Below, piece after piece: positions 15,845 through 24,576 of a DNA stretch of 34,745 nucleotides. The position numbers and the translations under genes are program-made. How positions within the stretch are numbered: the first letter of the stretch is position 1; every line of letters starts with the position of its first letter. Source of the DNA: Enemella evansiae (lineage in GTDB: Bacteria > Actinomycetota > Actinomycetes > Propionibacteriales > Propionibacteriaceae); contig NZ_NMVP01000019.1 of the NCBI RefSeq assembly GCF_002250705.1, forward strand, positions 1 through 34,745, in the 5' to 3' direction. Under the pieces are notes generated by a model. That model was not told where the DNA came from. It worked only from the letters and a program-made list of their open reading frames with translations, and did not search any database.

Positions 15845-16822
15845 TCAGCGCACCCGACCGTTCTTGCTCGGTGCTGCCGCCCGCAGCAGCTCCCTGGCGG
15901 TGCTCTCGTCGATCACCAGGTCGGTCGCCACCCGGGCACGCAGCGCCGCCAGGGTCGCGCGCACCTTGTGCCGCCCCGAGACCACACAGACCCGCCGGCC
16001 GATCGTCTGCAGCTGCGCCGGGGTGGGACCGGAGGCGCGATCGTTGATGTCCAGATCGGCGTACGAGCCATCGGCCCGCAGCAGCACCGTGCAGACATCG
16101 CCGACGACACCGCCGGCGCTCAGTTCGGTCATCGTGTCCTGGTCCAGATAACCGGAGGTGTAGACGTGGCTGGGTCTGGGCCCGGCCAGACTGCCCACCC
16201 CGAAGAGGGCCAGGTCGCACTCGGCCTGCCGGGACAGCACACCGGCGATGCTGCGCTCCCGCCACAGCGCCCGCTTGGTCTCGGCATAGTCGAAGAACGC
16301 GGGCACCGGGAACCAGTGCACCTGGGCGTCGAAGGCCTCCGCCGCGGTGGACAGAATGCTTTCCGAATAGGGGATCCCGGAGGTGGTGGTGTTCGCCGAC
16401 CCGTTCAGCTGGACGATCGAGACACCCGGGGTCGGGGTCCGTCGCAGCCGGGAGGCGACCGCGGCCACCGTGCTGCCCCAGGCCATCCCGAGCGTGCTGC
16501 CCGGACGGACCAGCGACTCCGTCAACCGCGCCGCCGCCGTCGTCACCTGGTCCAACCGCTGCTCATCGGTGGCGCTGGCCCGGGTCGGCACCAGGTGGGC
16601 GCGGACGCGGAGGGTACGCCGCAGTCGCGCGGCGAGCTCGGAGTCGCCGCCGGGCCGGGGTCCGAGCGTGATCCGGACCCAGCCCTCGGCGCGGGCGCTG
16701 GACAGCAACCGGGACACCGTGGACCGGGAGACCCCCAACTGGGTCGCGATCGACTCCATGGTCTCGTTCTGCAGGTAGTAGAGCTCCGCGGCCCGATAGG
16801 CCTCCTCGTCACGTCCGTCCAT
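15845..16822 (-). CDS. SorC/DeoR-type sugar-phosphate-responsive regulator
   Basis: A 325-residue regulator of the SorC family. The N-terminal helix-turn-helix (about 20-45, MESIATQLGVSRSTVSRLLS) is followed by a large effector domain of the NagB/sugar-isomerase fold (GSTLGMAWGSTVAAVA and GVGSL are typical pieces). The start at 16822 has GGAAGG 10 nt upstream; a GTG at 16843 would add seven residues inside the operator region. It is divergent from glpD, and a palindrome and direct repeats lie between them, so it probably controls glpD and itself. A glycerol-derived phosphate is a reasonable effector, by inference from that neighbour. Confidence 0.88.
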   Translation of the reverse strand: MDGRDEEAYRAAELYYLQNETMESIATQLGVSRSTVSRLLSSARAEGWVRITLGPRPGGDSELAARLRRTLRVRAHLVPTRASATDEQRLDQVTTAAARLTESLVRPGSTLGMAWGSTVAAVASRLRRTPTPGVSIVQLNGSANTTTSGIPYSESILSTAAEAFDAQVHWFPVPAFFDYAETKRALWRERSIAGVLSRQAECDLALFGVGSLAGPRPSHVYTSGYLDQDTMTELSAGGVVGDVCTVLLRADGSYADLDINDRASGPTPAQLQTIGRRVCVVSGRHKVRATLAALRARVATDLVIDESTARELLRAAAPSKNGRVR

Positions 16823-16838
16823 CCGACACCCGCCTTCC

Positions 16839-16873
16839 TGCACGTTTGTGCACTAGTGTTGCTCGTTCGTGCA
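16839..16873. promoter_or_regulatory. SorC operator repeats around the glpD -10 element
   Basis: TGCAC-GTTT-GTGCA (16839-16852) is an inverted repeat. CGTTTGTGCA (16843-16852) recurs as CGTTCGTGCA (16864-16873), exactly 21 bp on, two helical turns. TAGTGT (16854-16859) between them is a TANNNT -10 element for glpD. Binding here would block the promoter. Confidence 0.55.
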
Positions 16874-16919
16874 GGGCGGGCAAGGATGGGAACACGAACC
16901 CCGACCTGGAGGAGTGACC

Positions 16920-18668
16920 GTGGAGTCCACCAGCCTGAACCGCGCATCCCGACTCGCCGCGCTCTCGGCGATGTCCGACGACGAGGGCCTGGACGTGCTG
17001 GTCGTCGGCGGCGGTGTGACCGGAGCCGGGATCGCACTCGATGCCGCGACCCGCGGGCTGCGCACCGGGATCGTCGAGATGCAGGACTGGGCCCAGGGCA
17101 CCTCGTCGCGGTCCAGCAAGCTGGTGCACGGCGGACTGCGCTACCTCTACAACCTCGATTTCGCGCTGGTGCACGAGGCGCTGCGGGAACGCGGCCTGCT
17201 GCTCGCGCGGACCGCACCGCACCTGGTCAAGGCCCAGCCCTTCCTGTGGCCGTTGAAGATGCCGGTGATCGAGCGCTCCTATTCGGCGGTCGGCGTCGGG
17301 CTCTACGATGTGATGGCCCGGGCCGGCGCCAAGGGCCACCCGGTACCGCCGCAGCGCCACTACACCAAGGCCGGCGCCCTGGCGGTCTTCCCCGACATCA
17401 AGCCCGAGCAGCTGACCGGTGCGATCCGCTACTTCGACGCCCGGGTGGACGATGCCCGGCTGGTGCTCGGCCTGGTCCGCACCGCCGTCGGCTATGGGGC
17501 GTACGCCGCCTCCCGCACCCAGGTCGTCGACTTCACCCGCAACGAGCGCGGCCGGGTCACCGGTGCACTGGTCCGCGATCTGGAGAGCGGCGCCGAGCAC
17601 ACCATCCGTGCCAGCCGGATCATCAACGCCACCGGGGTCTGGACCGAGCAGTCCGAGCAGCTCGCCCTCGACGGTGACGCCAGTGACGGCAGCCTGAAGG
17701 TCCTTGCCAGCAAGGGAATCCACCTGATCTTCGACAAGGATCGGATCAAGGGTGACACTGGGTTGTTCCTGCGTACCGAGAAGTCGGTGCTGTTCATCAT
17801 CCCGTGGCAGCGCTACTGGATCGTCGGGACCACCGACACCGCCTGGCACCAGGCCCGCCAGCATCCGGTGGCCACCACCGCCGACATCGACTATGTGCTC
17901 GAACACGCCAACGAGGTGCTGGCCAGCAACCTGACCCGCGACGACATCATCGGCACCTACGCCGGGCTGCGGCCGCTGCTGCAGCCGACCGTCAAGAACG
18001 GCGGCGACGGTGACACGAAGTCGACCAAGGTCTCCCGCGAGCACACCGTCGCCGAGGTCGCCCCCGGCCTGTCGGTGATCGCCGGTGGCAAGCTGACCAC
18101 CTACCGGGCGATGGCCGAGGACGCGGTCGACTTCGCGCTCGGTCCGCAGATGGCCGCCGGGCTGCCGTCGGTGACCGCGCAGACCCCGCTGGTCGGGGCC
18201 GCCGGGCTGGAGGCGGCCAGTCGACTGTTCGCCAACCAGGCAAGGGAATTCGGCTGGGACGAGGATCGGGTCGAGCACCTGCTCGGCCGCTACGGCACCG
18301 AGGTGTCGGTGCTGCTCGAACTGATCGCCGACCACCCCGAGTGGGCCGAACCGATCCCCAGCGCGCCCGCCTACCTCAAGGTGGAGGCCGCCTTCGCGGT
18401 GCTGCACGAGGGGGCGCTGCATCTGGAGGACATCCTCAACCACCGGATCCGGCTCAGCTACGAGACCCGCGACCGCGGGGTGTCCGCGCTGGCCGACCTG
18501 TCCGCGATCGTGGCCCCGCTGCTCGGCTGGGACGAGCAGGAGGTGCGCCGGGAGCAGGACTCCTATCGCGCGGTCGCCGCCGCCGAGGACGCCGCCGAGG
18601 AGGAGCAGACCGACGCCGCCGCGGAGAGCATCCGGCTGCAGGCACCCGACCTGGTGCCCCTGGTCTGA
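16920..18668 (+). CDS. glpD: aerobic glycerol-3-phosphate dehydrogenase
   Basis: A FAD enzyme of 582 residues that oxidises glycerol-3-phosphate to dihydroxyacetone phosphate at the membrane and passes electrons to quinone. Seen are the dinucleotide-binding fold VLVVGGGVTGAGIALDAA (27-44), SSRSSKLVHGGLRYL, the substrate-side IPWQRYWIVGTTDT and a C-terminal helical domain (about 430-560) typical of bacterial GlpD. The GTG at 16920 has GGAGG 7 nt upstream; a GTG at 16914 is less well placed. It is divergent from the SorC-type gene, with operator-like repeats across its -10. No glycerol kinase or facilitator is adjacent. It meets the helicase gene tail to tail, 11 bp apart. Confidence 0.94.
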   Translation: MESTSLNRASRLAALSAMSDDEGLDVLVVGGGVTGAGIALDAATRGLRTGIVEMQDWAQGTSSRSSKLVHGGLRYLYNLDFALVHEALRERGLLLARTAPHLVKAQPFLWPLKMPVIERSYSAVGVGLYDVMARAGAKGHPVPPQRHYTKAGALAVFPDIKPEQLTGAIRYFDARVDDARLVLGLVRTAVGYGAYAASRTQVVDFTRNERGRVTGALVRDLESGAEHTIRASRIINATGVWTEQSEQLALDGDASDGSLKVLASKGIHLIFDKDRIKGDTGLFLRTEKSVLFIIPWQRYWIVGTTDTAWHQARQHPVATTADIDYVLEHANEVLASNLTRDDIIGTYAGLRPLLQPTVKNGGDGDTKSTKVSREHTVAEVAPGLSVIAGGKLTTYRAMAEDAVDFALGPQMAAGLPSVTAQTPLVGAAGLEAASRLFANQAREFGWDEDRVEHLLGRYGTEVSVLLELIADHPEWAEPIPSAPAYLKVEAAFAVLHEGALHLEDILNHRIRLSYETRDRGVSALADLSAIVAPLLGWDEQEVRREQDSYRAVAAAEDAAEEEQTDAAAESIRLQAPDLVPLV

Positions 18669-18679
18669 CCCGGTGACGG

Positions 18680-20824
18680 CTAACCGGCGAGGCCCAGCGC
18701 GAACGGCAGCACCGCCGGGGCCCCGGCGAGCCGCAGCTCGCGGGCGGCGACGGTCAGCGTCCAGCGGGAGTCCACCAGGTCGTCGACCAGCAGCACCGGT
18801 CCGGACAACCGGCCCAGCTCGGTGCGCTGCTCCGGCGTCAGTCCGAAGCGCTCCCACACCGAGGCCAGCCGATAGGCGCTGTTGCCGGGTGCGGTCGCGG
18901 GCACACCCGGCCGGGGCGCCAGCACACCGAGATCGGTGAGCCGCCCCAGCCGGGCCAGCCCCTCGGCCAGTGAGCGGACCAGCCGCGGCCGACTCAGCGA
19001 ACCCACCGACATCACCGCCACCGGCCGCTCGGCCCAGTCCCACTCCCGCAGCACCTCGACGCAGGCCCGGGCCAGTGATTCGGGCACCTCGGCATCCACC
19101 GGTCGACCCTGCTCATCGGTGCTGAACAGCTGCCGCAGCGCCGCACCGTGCCCCAGATCGGTGAGCCGCGCGATCGCCCGGCCCTCGGCGTACGCCTCCT
19201 CCGCCGCGATCCGGCCCTTGACCGGCACCGACAGCCGGTCCATCCCCGACGGCCACTGGGTGCGCGGCTCGATCGGTACGCCGACCCGGGCCAGCCCGGC
19301 ATCGGCCCGCTCCGCCCAATCGGTCGGCACCTCGGTGGCGTACCAGACCGGTTCGCCGGCCGCGCGCAGGCAGTTGTCGCAGCGTCCGCACGCGGCCGAG
19401 GTCGGGTCGTCGAGCTGCCGGGTGAGGAACTCCATCCGGCACATCGGGCCCTGCTCGAAGTCGATCATCGCCTGCTGCTCGCGTTCCCGGGCCTCGGCGA
19501 TCCGGTCGTAACGCTCCTTGTCATAGCTCCAGCCCCGGCCGGTGAGCTGCCAACCACCGCTCACCTTCTCCACCGCACGGTCGACCGCGAGCACCTTCAA
19601 CAGCAGCTCCAGCGGGGACCGGCGCAGATCCACCCGTGCCTCCAGCGCCGGCACGCTGAGCGGCTTCCCGGCCTGTTCCAGCGCACCGAGCACCTGGCCC
19701 ACCTTGTGCTCGGTCGGCATCGAGGTGGTGGCGAAGTAGCGCCAGATGTCCTTGTCCTCGGTCCCGGGCAGCAGCAGCACGTCGGCGCGTTCGGTGGCGC
19801 GGCCGGCGCGGCCCACCTGCTGGTAGTAGGCGACCGGGGAACTGGGTGCGCCGAGATGCACCACGAAACCCAGATCGGGCTTGTCGAAGCCCATCCCGAG
19901 CGCGCTGGTGGCGACCAGCGCCTTCACCTCGTTGTTCTTCAGCGCCTGCTCGGCGGCCTCCCGATCGGCCGGGTCGGTCCGGCCGGTGTAGGCCAGCACC
20001 CGGTGACCGGCGTCGGCGAGCAGCCGTGCGGTGTCCTCGGCGGCCGACACGGTGAGCGCGTAGATGATGCCCGAACCGGGCAGCTCGGTCAGGTGGGCGA
20101 GCAGCCAGCCGAGCCGCTGCCGCGAGGTCTGCAGCCGGAGCACACCCAGCCGCAGCGAATCCCGGGCCAGCGCCCCGCGCAGGGTGAACACCTCGGCGCC
20201 GTCGCTGCCGAGCTGTTCGGCGACATCGGTGACCACCCGCTCGTTGGCGGTGGCGGTGGTGGCGAGCACCGGGACACCGGGCGGCAGCTGGGTGATCAGC
20301 TCGGCGATCCGGCGATAGTCGGGCCGGAAGTCGTGGCCCCAGTCGGAGATGCAGTGCGCCTCGTCCACCACCAGCAGGCCGAGGTCGGGGATCAACCGGG
20401 GCAGCACGGTGTCGCGGAAGCGCGGATTGGTCAGCCGCTCGGGGGAGACCAGCAGCAGATCGAGATCACCGGCCCCCAGCCGCTCGATGATCTCGTCCCA
20501 CTCCGTCGGGTTGGCGGAGTTGATGGCGGCGGTGCGCACCCCGGCCCGCTCGGCCGCGGCGACCTGGTCGCGCATCAGCGCCAGCAGCGGTGAGACGATC
20601 AGCGTCGGGCCGGCACCCGCACGGCGGCGCAGCAGGCTGGCGACGAAATAGACCGCCGACTTGCCCCAGCCGGTGCGCTGCACCACCAGCGCCCGCCGGC
20701 GATCCCGGACCAGCGCCTCGATCGCCTCGAACTGGCCGTCCCGGAACTCCGCAGCGGGATTGCCGGTCAGCCGGCGCAGCACCTCGAGGGCGGAATCGTG
20801 CAGGGTCTCTTCGGTGACAGCCAT
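18680..20824 (-). CDS. RecQ-family DNA helicase with C-terminal phosphoribosyltransferase-like domain
   Basis: A 714-residue protein. The helicase part has Walker A QRTGWGKS (49-56), DEAH (154-157), SDWGHDFRPDYR, ATTATAN and motif VI QQVGRAGR (335-342). A zinc site of cysteines 462, 479, 482 and 485 marks the RecQ-type core. About 200 more residues end in VLLVDDLVDSRWTLT (677-691), which reads as a PRPP-binding loop of a type I phosphoribosyltransferase, as in ComF. There is no HRDC domain. The ATG at 20824 lies 6 nt after TAACTT, a likely leaderless start. The helicase acts in DNA repair or recombination; the job of the tail domain is unknown. Confidence 0.9.
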   Translation of the reverse strand: MAVTEETLHDSALEVLRRLTGNPAAEFRDGQFEAIEALVRDRRRALVVQRTGWGKSAVYFVASLLRRRAGAGPTLIVSPLLALMRDQVAAAERAGVRTAAINSANPTEWDEIIERLGAGDLDLLLVSPERLTNPRFRDTVLPRLIPDLGLLVVDEAHCISDWGHDFRPDYRRIAELITQLPPGVPVLATTATANERVVTDVAEQLGSDGAEVFTLRGALARDSLRLGVLRLQTSRQRLGWLLAHLTELPGSGIIYALTVSAAEDTARLLADAGHRVLAYTGRTDPADREAAEQALKNNEVKALVATSALGMGFDKPDLGFVVHLGAPSSPVAYYQQVGRAGRATERADVLLLPGTEDKDIWRYFATTSMPTEHKVGQVLGALEQAGKPLSVPALEARVDLRRSPLELLLKVLAVDRAVEKVSGGWQLTGRGWSYDKERYDRIAEAREREQQAMIDFEQGPMCRMEFLTRQLDDPTSAACGRCDNCLRAAGEPVWYATEVPTDWAERADAGLARVGVPIEPRTQWPSGMDRLSVPVKGRIAAEEAYAEGRAIARLTDLGHGAALRQLFSTDEQGRPVDAEVPESLARACVEVLREWDWAERPVAVMSVGSLSRPRLVRSLAEGLARLGRLTDLGVLAPRPGVPATAPGNSAYRLASVWERFGLTPEQRTELGRLSGPVLLVDDLVDSRWTLTVAARELRLAGAPAVLPFALGLAG

Positions 20825-20830
20825 GCCCCC

Positions 20831-20836
20831 AAGTTA
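20831..20836 (-). promoter_or_regulatory. -10 element TAACTT of the RecQ-type gene
   Basis: On the minus strand TAACTT precedes the ATG at 20824 by 6 nt. Its TAA is the stop codon of the upstream gene, the same use of a stop codon as at 7636. Confidence 0.4.
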
Positions 20837-21754
20837 AACGCTGCCCACCGACATCGAGCTGACCACTGCACCGGTCGCGATCGACTCGCGGATCATCGCC
20901 ACCCGTGCGGCCGAATCGACGAGCACGTCGAAACCGGCCCCGCCACCGGTGGCGATCAGGCTGAGCTGCCGGGCCATCGGGGTGGTGGTCAGCGGGATCC
21001 GCTCGATCCGGTTGGTGTAGAGGGTCATCAGCGGTGAGGCGAGATCCACGAACGCCTGGCCGTGGCTGGCCAGCAGCCGATAGCGGTGCACGCTCTCCGG
21101 GACGCCGGGGCGCGGCGAGCCGATCATCGCGGTGAAGATGCAGCCGTCCCGCCAGGTGCCGGAGAGGGTGACGCTGGAGCCGCATTCGACCGCGTGCAGG
21201 GTCAGCTCCCCGGCCGGCACGAACTGCGAGATCAGATCGAGTACGCCGGCGGTCAGCCAGGGCAGCGCCCAGGTCCCTTCGGTGACATCGGCATTGCCGG
21301 CCAGCAGTTCGGCGTGGATGGCGTGGATCAGCCCGAACCGGCCGCCGGCGACCGAGGCGAGCAGCGGGGTCACCGCGGCGTGGTGCCGCCACGGGGTCAG
21401 CGGACGCAACCGGTCGGCGTACGCCAGGCCGCGCAACCGCTCGACCTGTTCCCGGTCGGTGCCGATCAACCGGTCCGCGGCCACCATGCCCGCCCGGCCC
21501 AGCTCGGGGGTGCCGAGCAGCGTCTCGGGATGCAGGGTGCCGACGACCAGATCGGTGTCGCCGAGCTGCCCGGGATCCAGCACCCGGGTTCCGAGTTGCT
21601 CGGCCAAGCCGGCGGCGTCGCCACCGCCGAGGGCCAGCACCCCCTTCAGGGCCAGCTCGGGACATTGTTCGGCCGCCGGGCCGAGGACCGCCGGAATCCG
21701 TTCCGGGGAACCGGGCCGGCCGTCATGGGCCAGGACCACCGACTCGAGCCTCAT
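20834..21754 (-). CDS. degenerate Gfo/Idh/MocA-like protein
   Basis: A 306-residue protein coupled by ATGA to the oxidoreductase gene upstream. Its outline follows the Gfo/Idh/MocA family: an N-terminal alternating region containing DTDLVVGTLHPETLL, a central GRFGLIHAIHAELLAGNADV like the linker after the nucleotide domain, and a C-terminal sheet region. However, the glycine-rich NAD motif at the very N-terminus and the EKP catalytic motif are both missing. I infer a non-catalytic or altered partner of the neighbouring oxidoreductase. It could instead bind another ligand. The coding pattern is sound, so it is not an obvious pseudogene. Confidence 0.75.
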   Translation of the reverse strand: MRLESVVLAHDGRPGSPERIPAVLGPAAEQCPELALKGVLALGGGDAAGLAEQLGTRVLDPGQLGDTDLVVGTLHPETLLGTPELGRAGMVAADRLIGTDREQVERLRGLAYADRLRPLTPWRHHAAVTPLLASVAGGRFGLIHAIHAELLAGNADVTEGTWALPWLTAGVLDLISQFVPAGELTLHAVECGSSVTLSGTWRDGCIFTAMIGSPRPGVPESVHRYRLLASHGQAFVDLASPLMTLYTNRIERIPLTTTPMARQLSLIATGGGAGFDVLVDSAARVAMIRESIATGAVVSSMSVGSV

Positions 21755-22737
21755 CGGGCCACCTCCTCGACCCGGTTGCTGCGGGCCGCTCGGGTCACGG
21801 CATCCGCCACCGCGACGGACTGGACCGCATCGGACAGCGACGGATTCACCGGCCGACCATCGAGGATGGCGTCCGCCCAGGAATCCAGCTGCAGCCGGAA
21901 CGGGTCGTTGAACGCCGCCGCCAGCGGGCCGCTGGCCTCGTCGGTGAACGCCACCCCGCCGTCGGAGGACCAGGCGCGGACCAGGCTGCCCGCGCTGCCC
22001 TGGACGACCACCTCGAACAGGGCGGTCGCCCGCGGCCGTTCACCCCGGGAGATCTCACAGATCGCCGAGGCGCCGGATTCGGCGACCAGGGTCGCCACCA
22101 GTGCGTCGTCGATCGCCAACCGGCCCGAGGTGAGCTGCTGGCCGAGCGCGCTGGCCCTCACGATCGGCGAGTGCAGCCACCACGAGGCCAGGTCATAGAG
22201 GTGTACGCCGTTGTGCAGCGCATGCCCGCCGGAGCGCTGATGGTCGAGCACCCAGCCCTGCCAACCGGGCCAGATCCACCCGCCGGTGATCGCGATCCGG
22301 ATCGCCTCGATCGTGCCGAGCGCACCGCTGGTGATGCAGTCCTGCACCGCCCGGCCGAGATCGGTGTGCCGATGCACGTGCCCGGCCTGGAAGACCAGTC
22401 CGGCGGCGGCGAAGGCGTCGGTCATCGCCCGCGCGCTCACCGGTTCGAGCGCGATCGGCTTCTCGATCAGCACATGCTTGCCGTGCCGACAGGCCGTCAT
22501 CGCCAGGTCGACGTGGGTGTCGTTGGGCGTGCAGACGATCACCGCATCCACCTCGGCCGAGGAGATCAGCGCCTCCGCATCGGGCATGGCGACACCACCC
22601 CAGCGGGAGATGAAACGCTGCGCCGCCTCGGGTGCCCGGTCGTGGATCGCGGTGAGCGTGGTACGCGGACTGCCGGCGATGGCTCCCGCATGGGAATCGG
22701 CGATGAAACCGGTCCCGATGATGCCGACCCTGATCAA
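21751..22737 (-). CDS. Gfo/Idh/MocA-family oxidoreductase
   Basis: A 328-residue NAD(P)-dependent dehydrogenase. It begins MIRVGIIGTGFIADSH with the Rossmann glycines, has the EKP motif (92-94) that positions the catalytic lysine, and GGHALHNGVHLYDLASWW in the second domain. Members oxidise or reduce sugars, inositols or amino-sugar derivatives. The start is a TTG at 22737 with GGGAGG 5 nt upstream; a longer frame to 22785 crosses the IclR-type operator and lacks a ribosome site. It is divergent from the IclR gene and followed by a degenerate paralogue. Confidence 0.9.
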   Translation of the reverse strand: MIRVGIIGTGFIADSHAGAIAGSPRTTLTAIHDRAPEAAQRFISRWGGVAMPDAEALISSAEVDAVIVCTPNDTHVDLAMTACRHGKHVLIEKPIALEPVSARAMTDAFAAAGLVFQAGHVHRHTDLGRAVQDCITSGALGTIEAIRIAITGGWIWPGWQGWVLDHQRSGGHALHNGVHLYDLASWWLHSPIVRASALGQQLTSGRLAIDDALVATLVAESGASAICEISRGERPRATALFEVVVQGSAGSLVRAWSSDGGVAFTDEASGPLAAAFNDPFRLQLDSWADAILDGRPVNPSLSDAVQSVAVADAVTRAARSNRVEEVAR

Positions 22738-22776
22738 GGGGTCCTCCCGTCGGTTGTTTCGGTATCGTGTCGAGCA

Positions 22777-22797
22777 ACGTGGCACACCGTGCCATGT
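22777..22797. promoter_or_regulatory. IclR-type operator between the oxidoreductase and iclR genes
   Basis: The core TGGCAC-ACC-GTGCCA (22780-22794) is a perfect palindrome of 6-3-6 layout. Three more bases on each side extend the arms to nine with one mismatch. It lies 27 bp upstream of the IclR-type start codon and 40 bp upstream of the oxidoreductase TTG, well placed to control both. Confidence 0.65.
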
Positions 22798-22823
22798 GGA
22801 TCTCTTCGGCGATTGGAGTGCGG

Positions 22824-23636
22824 ATGGCGACGTCCACCCAGGGGCGCAGCGCAGCCAACTATCACACCCAGGCGCTCTCCCGTGGTCTGCGGCTGCTGCA
22901 GCTGATCGGCGCCCATCGCGGCCCGATGACGCTGGCGGAGCTGCACGAGAGCAGCGAATTGCCCAAGAGCACGCTGGTCCGGTTGCTCAGTGCCCTGGTC
23001 CAGGAGGATTTCCTGGTCCGGGTGGACGAGCAGCCCTCCTATCGGCTGGGTCATCAGGTGATGGCGCTCTCCCAGGCCTACCTGGGTGGTCTGGATGTCA
23101 GCGCGCTGGCGCACGACGAGCTGACCGACCTGGCCCGCCAGTCCCGGCAGACCGCCAACCTCGCCATCCTCGACGGCACCGAGGTGCTGCACGTGGCCGT
23201 GGAGCGCCCCGACCGGGCGCTGCGGTTCGATGCCACCGTCGGTTCGCACGGGCCGGCCTGGTGCACCGCGCTGGGCAAGATGCTGCTGTCGGATCTGGCG
23301 CCGGAGGATGTCGAGCGGCATGTCCCCGACGAACCGTGGGCGACCCCGACCGGGCGGACCGCCGCCGACCTGGCGGCACTGCGCCGCGACCTGGGTCGGA
23401 TCCGCCGTCGTGGCTACGCCTTCGATGACAACGAGTACGCCGAGGGGCTGTCCTGCCTGGCGGTGCTGGTCACCGACGACCGGGGCACGATCGGCGCGTT
23501 GAGCCTGTCCGGTGCCTCCGGTGAGTTCGCCGGGCCGGCGCAGAAGCGGTTGCTGCAGCAGCTCTCCGACAGCGCCCAGCAACTGGGCAGCAATCCGGCG
23601 ATGGTGGATGCGCTGCGGGCGGTCGCGCGCGACTGA
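22824..23636 (+). CDS. IclR-family transcriptional regulator
   Basis: A 270-residue regulator. The N-terminal winged helix-turn-helix (about 15-75) includes MTLAELHESSELPKSTLVRLL, and the C-terminal GAF-like effector domain (about 90-260) contains the family pieces WCTALGKMLL and RGYAFDDNEYAEGLSCLA. The ATG at 22824 has GGAG 5 nt upstream; a longer frame from 22767 would run through the palindrome. IclR proteins usually control catabolic genes through palindromes of about 15 bp, and three such sites with the same layout are seen in this region. It is the only local regulator, so it is the likely controller of the cluster from 20834 to 28870. Confidence 0.92.
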   Translation: MATSTQGRSAANYHTQALSRGLRLLQLIGAHRGPMTLAELHESSELPKSTLVRLLSALVQEDFLVRVDEQPSYRLGHQVMALSQAYLGGLDVSALAHDELTDLARQSRQTANLAILDGTEVLHVAVERPDRALRFDATVGSHGPAWCTALGKMLLSDLAPEDVERHVPDEPWATPTGRTAADLAALRRDLGRIRRRGYAFDDNEYAEGLSCLAVLVTDDRGTIGALSLSGASGEFAGPAQKRLLQQLSDSAQQLGSNPAMVDALRAVARD

Positions 23637-23669
23637 CGCCGCCGGTCTGAAGCACTCCATTCGTACGCC

Positions 23670-24554
23670 TCAGCTCGCCCGGTCCGTCTTGGCGCGGATC
23701 GGGGTGGTGAGATCGCCGATGCCGCCGATCGATGCGGTCATGGTGTCCCCGTCAACCAGGAAGGTGCCGGTGCTGGCACCGACCCCGGCCGGGGTACCGG
23801 TCATGATCAGGTCGCCGGGGGAGAGGGTGCAGAGCCGGGAGCAGAAGGCGATCAGCTCGGCGCAGCTGTGGATCATCGCACCGGTGCTGGACTGCTGTTT
23901 CAGCTCCCCGTTCACGGTCAGGGTCAGCTCCAGTGCCTGCGGGTCGATGATCTCGTCGGCGGTCACGATCCACGGGCCGATCGGCGCGGCCCCATCGGCC
24001 CATTTCCCTTCCAGCCAATCGAAGAAGCCGACCCAGGCGTTCTCGGTGTCCCGCTCGAAGCCGAGCGCGAGTTTCCGCAGCGAGATGTCGTTGCCGACGG
24101 TGTAGCCGAACACGTGCTCGAGCGCGTTCTCGACCGCGATGTCCCGGCCGCCGCGGCCGATCACCACGGTCAGTTCGGCCTCCCAGTCGGCCCCGGCGGA
24201 GATCTCGGGGATCTCGAAGACATCACCGGGCCCGGCCAGCGAGGTGTGTGGCTTGGTGAAGATCTTGGGGCTGGTCCGCGCGGGGTCGACCAGTTGCCCA
24301 CCCCCCTCGTCGATGTGGGCCTGGTAGTTCGAGGCCGCACAGAGGATCTTCGGCGGGTCGAGCAGCGGTGCGACCAGGGTGGCCTCGTCGAGTCGTAGTC
24401 GGTCCCCGGTGTTGCGGACCGGCGGGGTTCCGTCGGAGCCCAACGCGATCAGGGCCGACAGGTCCCCGGGGCCGAGGTCGTCGATCAGCTCGTCGTCACC
24501 GAGCCTGCCGTGACGAAGCTCGTCGTCGGAGGTGCGATAGCTGCACAGGCGCAT
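23670..24554 (-). CDS. FAH-family hydrolase (acylpyruvase type)
   Basis: A 294-residue fumarylacetoacetate hydrolase-family enzyme. The family cleaves C-C bonds of acylpyruvate-like acids or decarboxylates and hydrates 2-oxo acids with Mg2+. Seen are NYQAHIDEGG, PKIFTKPHTSLAGPGD, the metal-binding WEAELTVVIG, GYTVGNDIS and DLIMTGTPAGVG near the C-terminus. The start is the ATG at 24554, with AAGGA 5 nt upstream. It is third after ridA and the aminotransferase gene, 22 bp behind the latter, so a keto acid from transamination is a plausible substrate. The exact substrate is unknown. Confidence 0.9.
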   Translation of the reverse strand: MRLCSYRTSDDELRHGRLGDDELIDDLGPGDLSALIALGSDGTPPVRNTGDRLRLDEATLVAPLLDPPKILCAASNYQAHIDEGGGQLVDPARTSPKIFTKPHTSLAGPGDVFEIPEISAGADWEAELTVVIGRGGRDIAVENALEHVFGYTVGNDISLRKLALGFERDTENAWVGFFDWLEGKWADGAAPIGPWIVTADEIIDPQALELTLTVNGELKQQSSTGAMIHSCAELIAFCSRLCTLSPGDLIMTGTPAGVGASTGTFLVDGDTMTASIGGIGDLTTPIRAKTDRAS

Positions 24555-24576
24555 GGTTTCCTTACTCGGTGTGGTT

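Noticed and set aside
16809..19043. 744-codon open frame opposite glpD
   Set aside because: It spans two unrelated genes and an intergenic operator, has no recognisable domain and shows shadow-frame composition.
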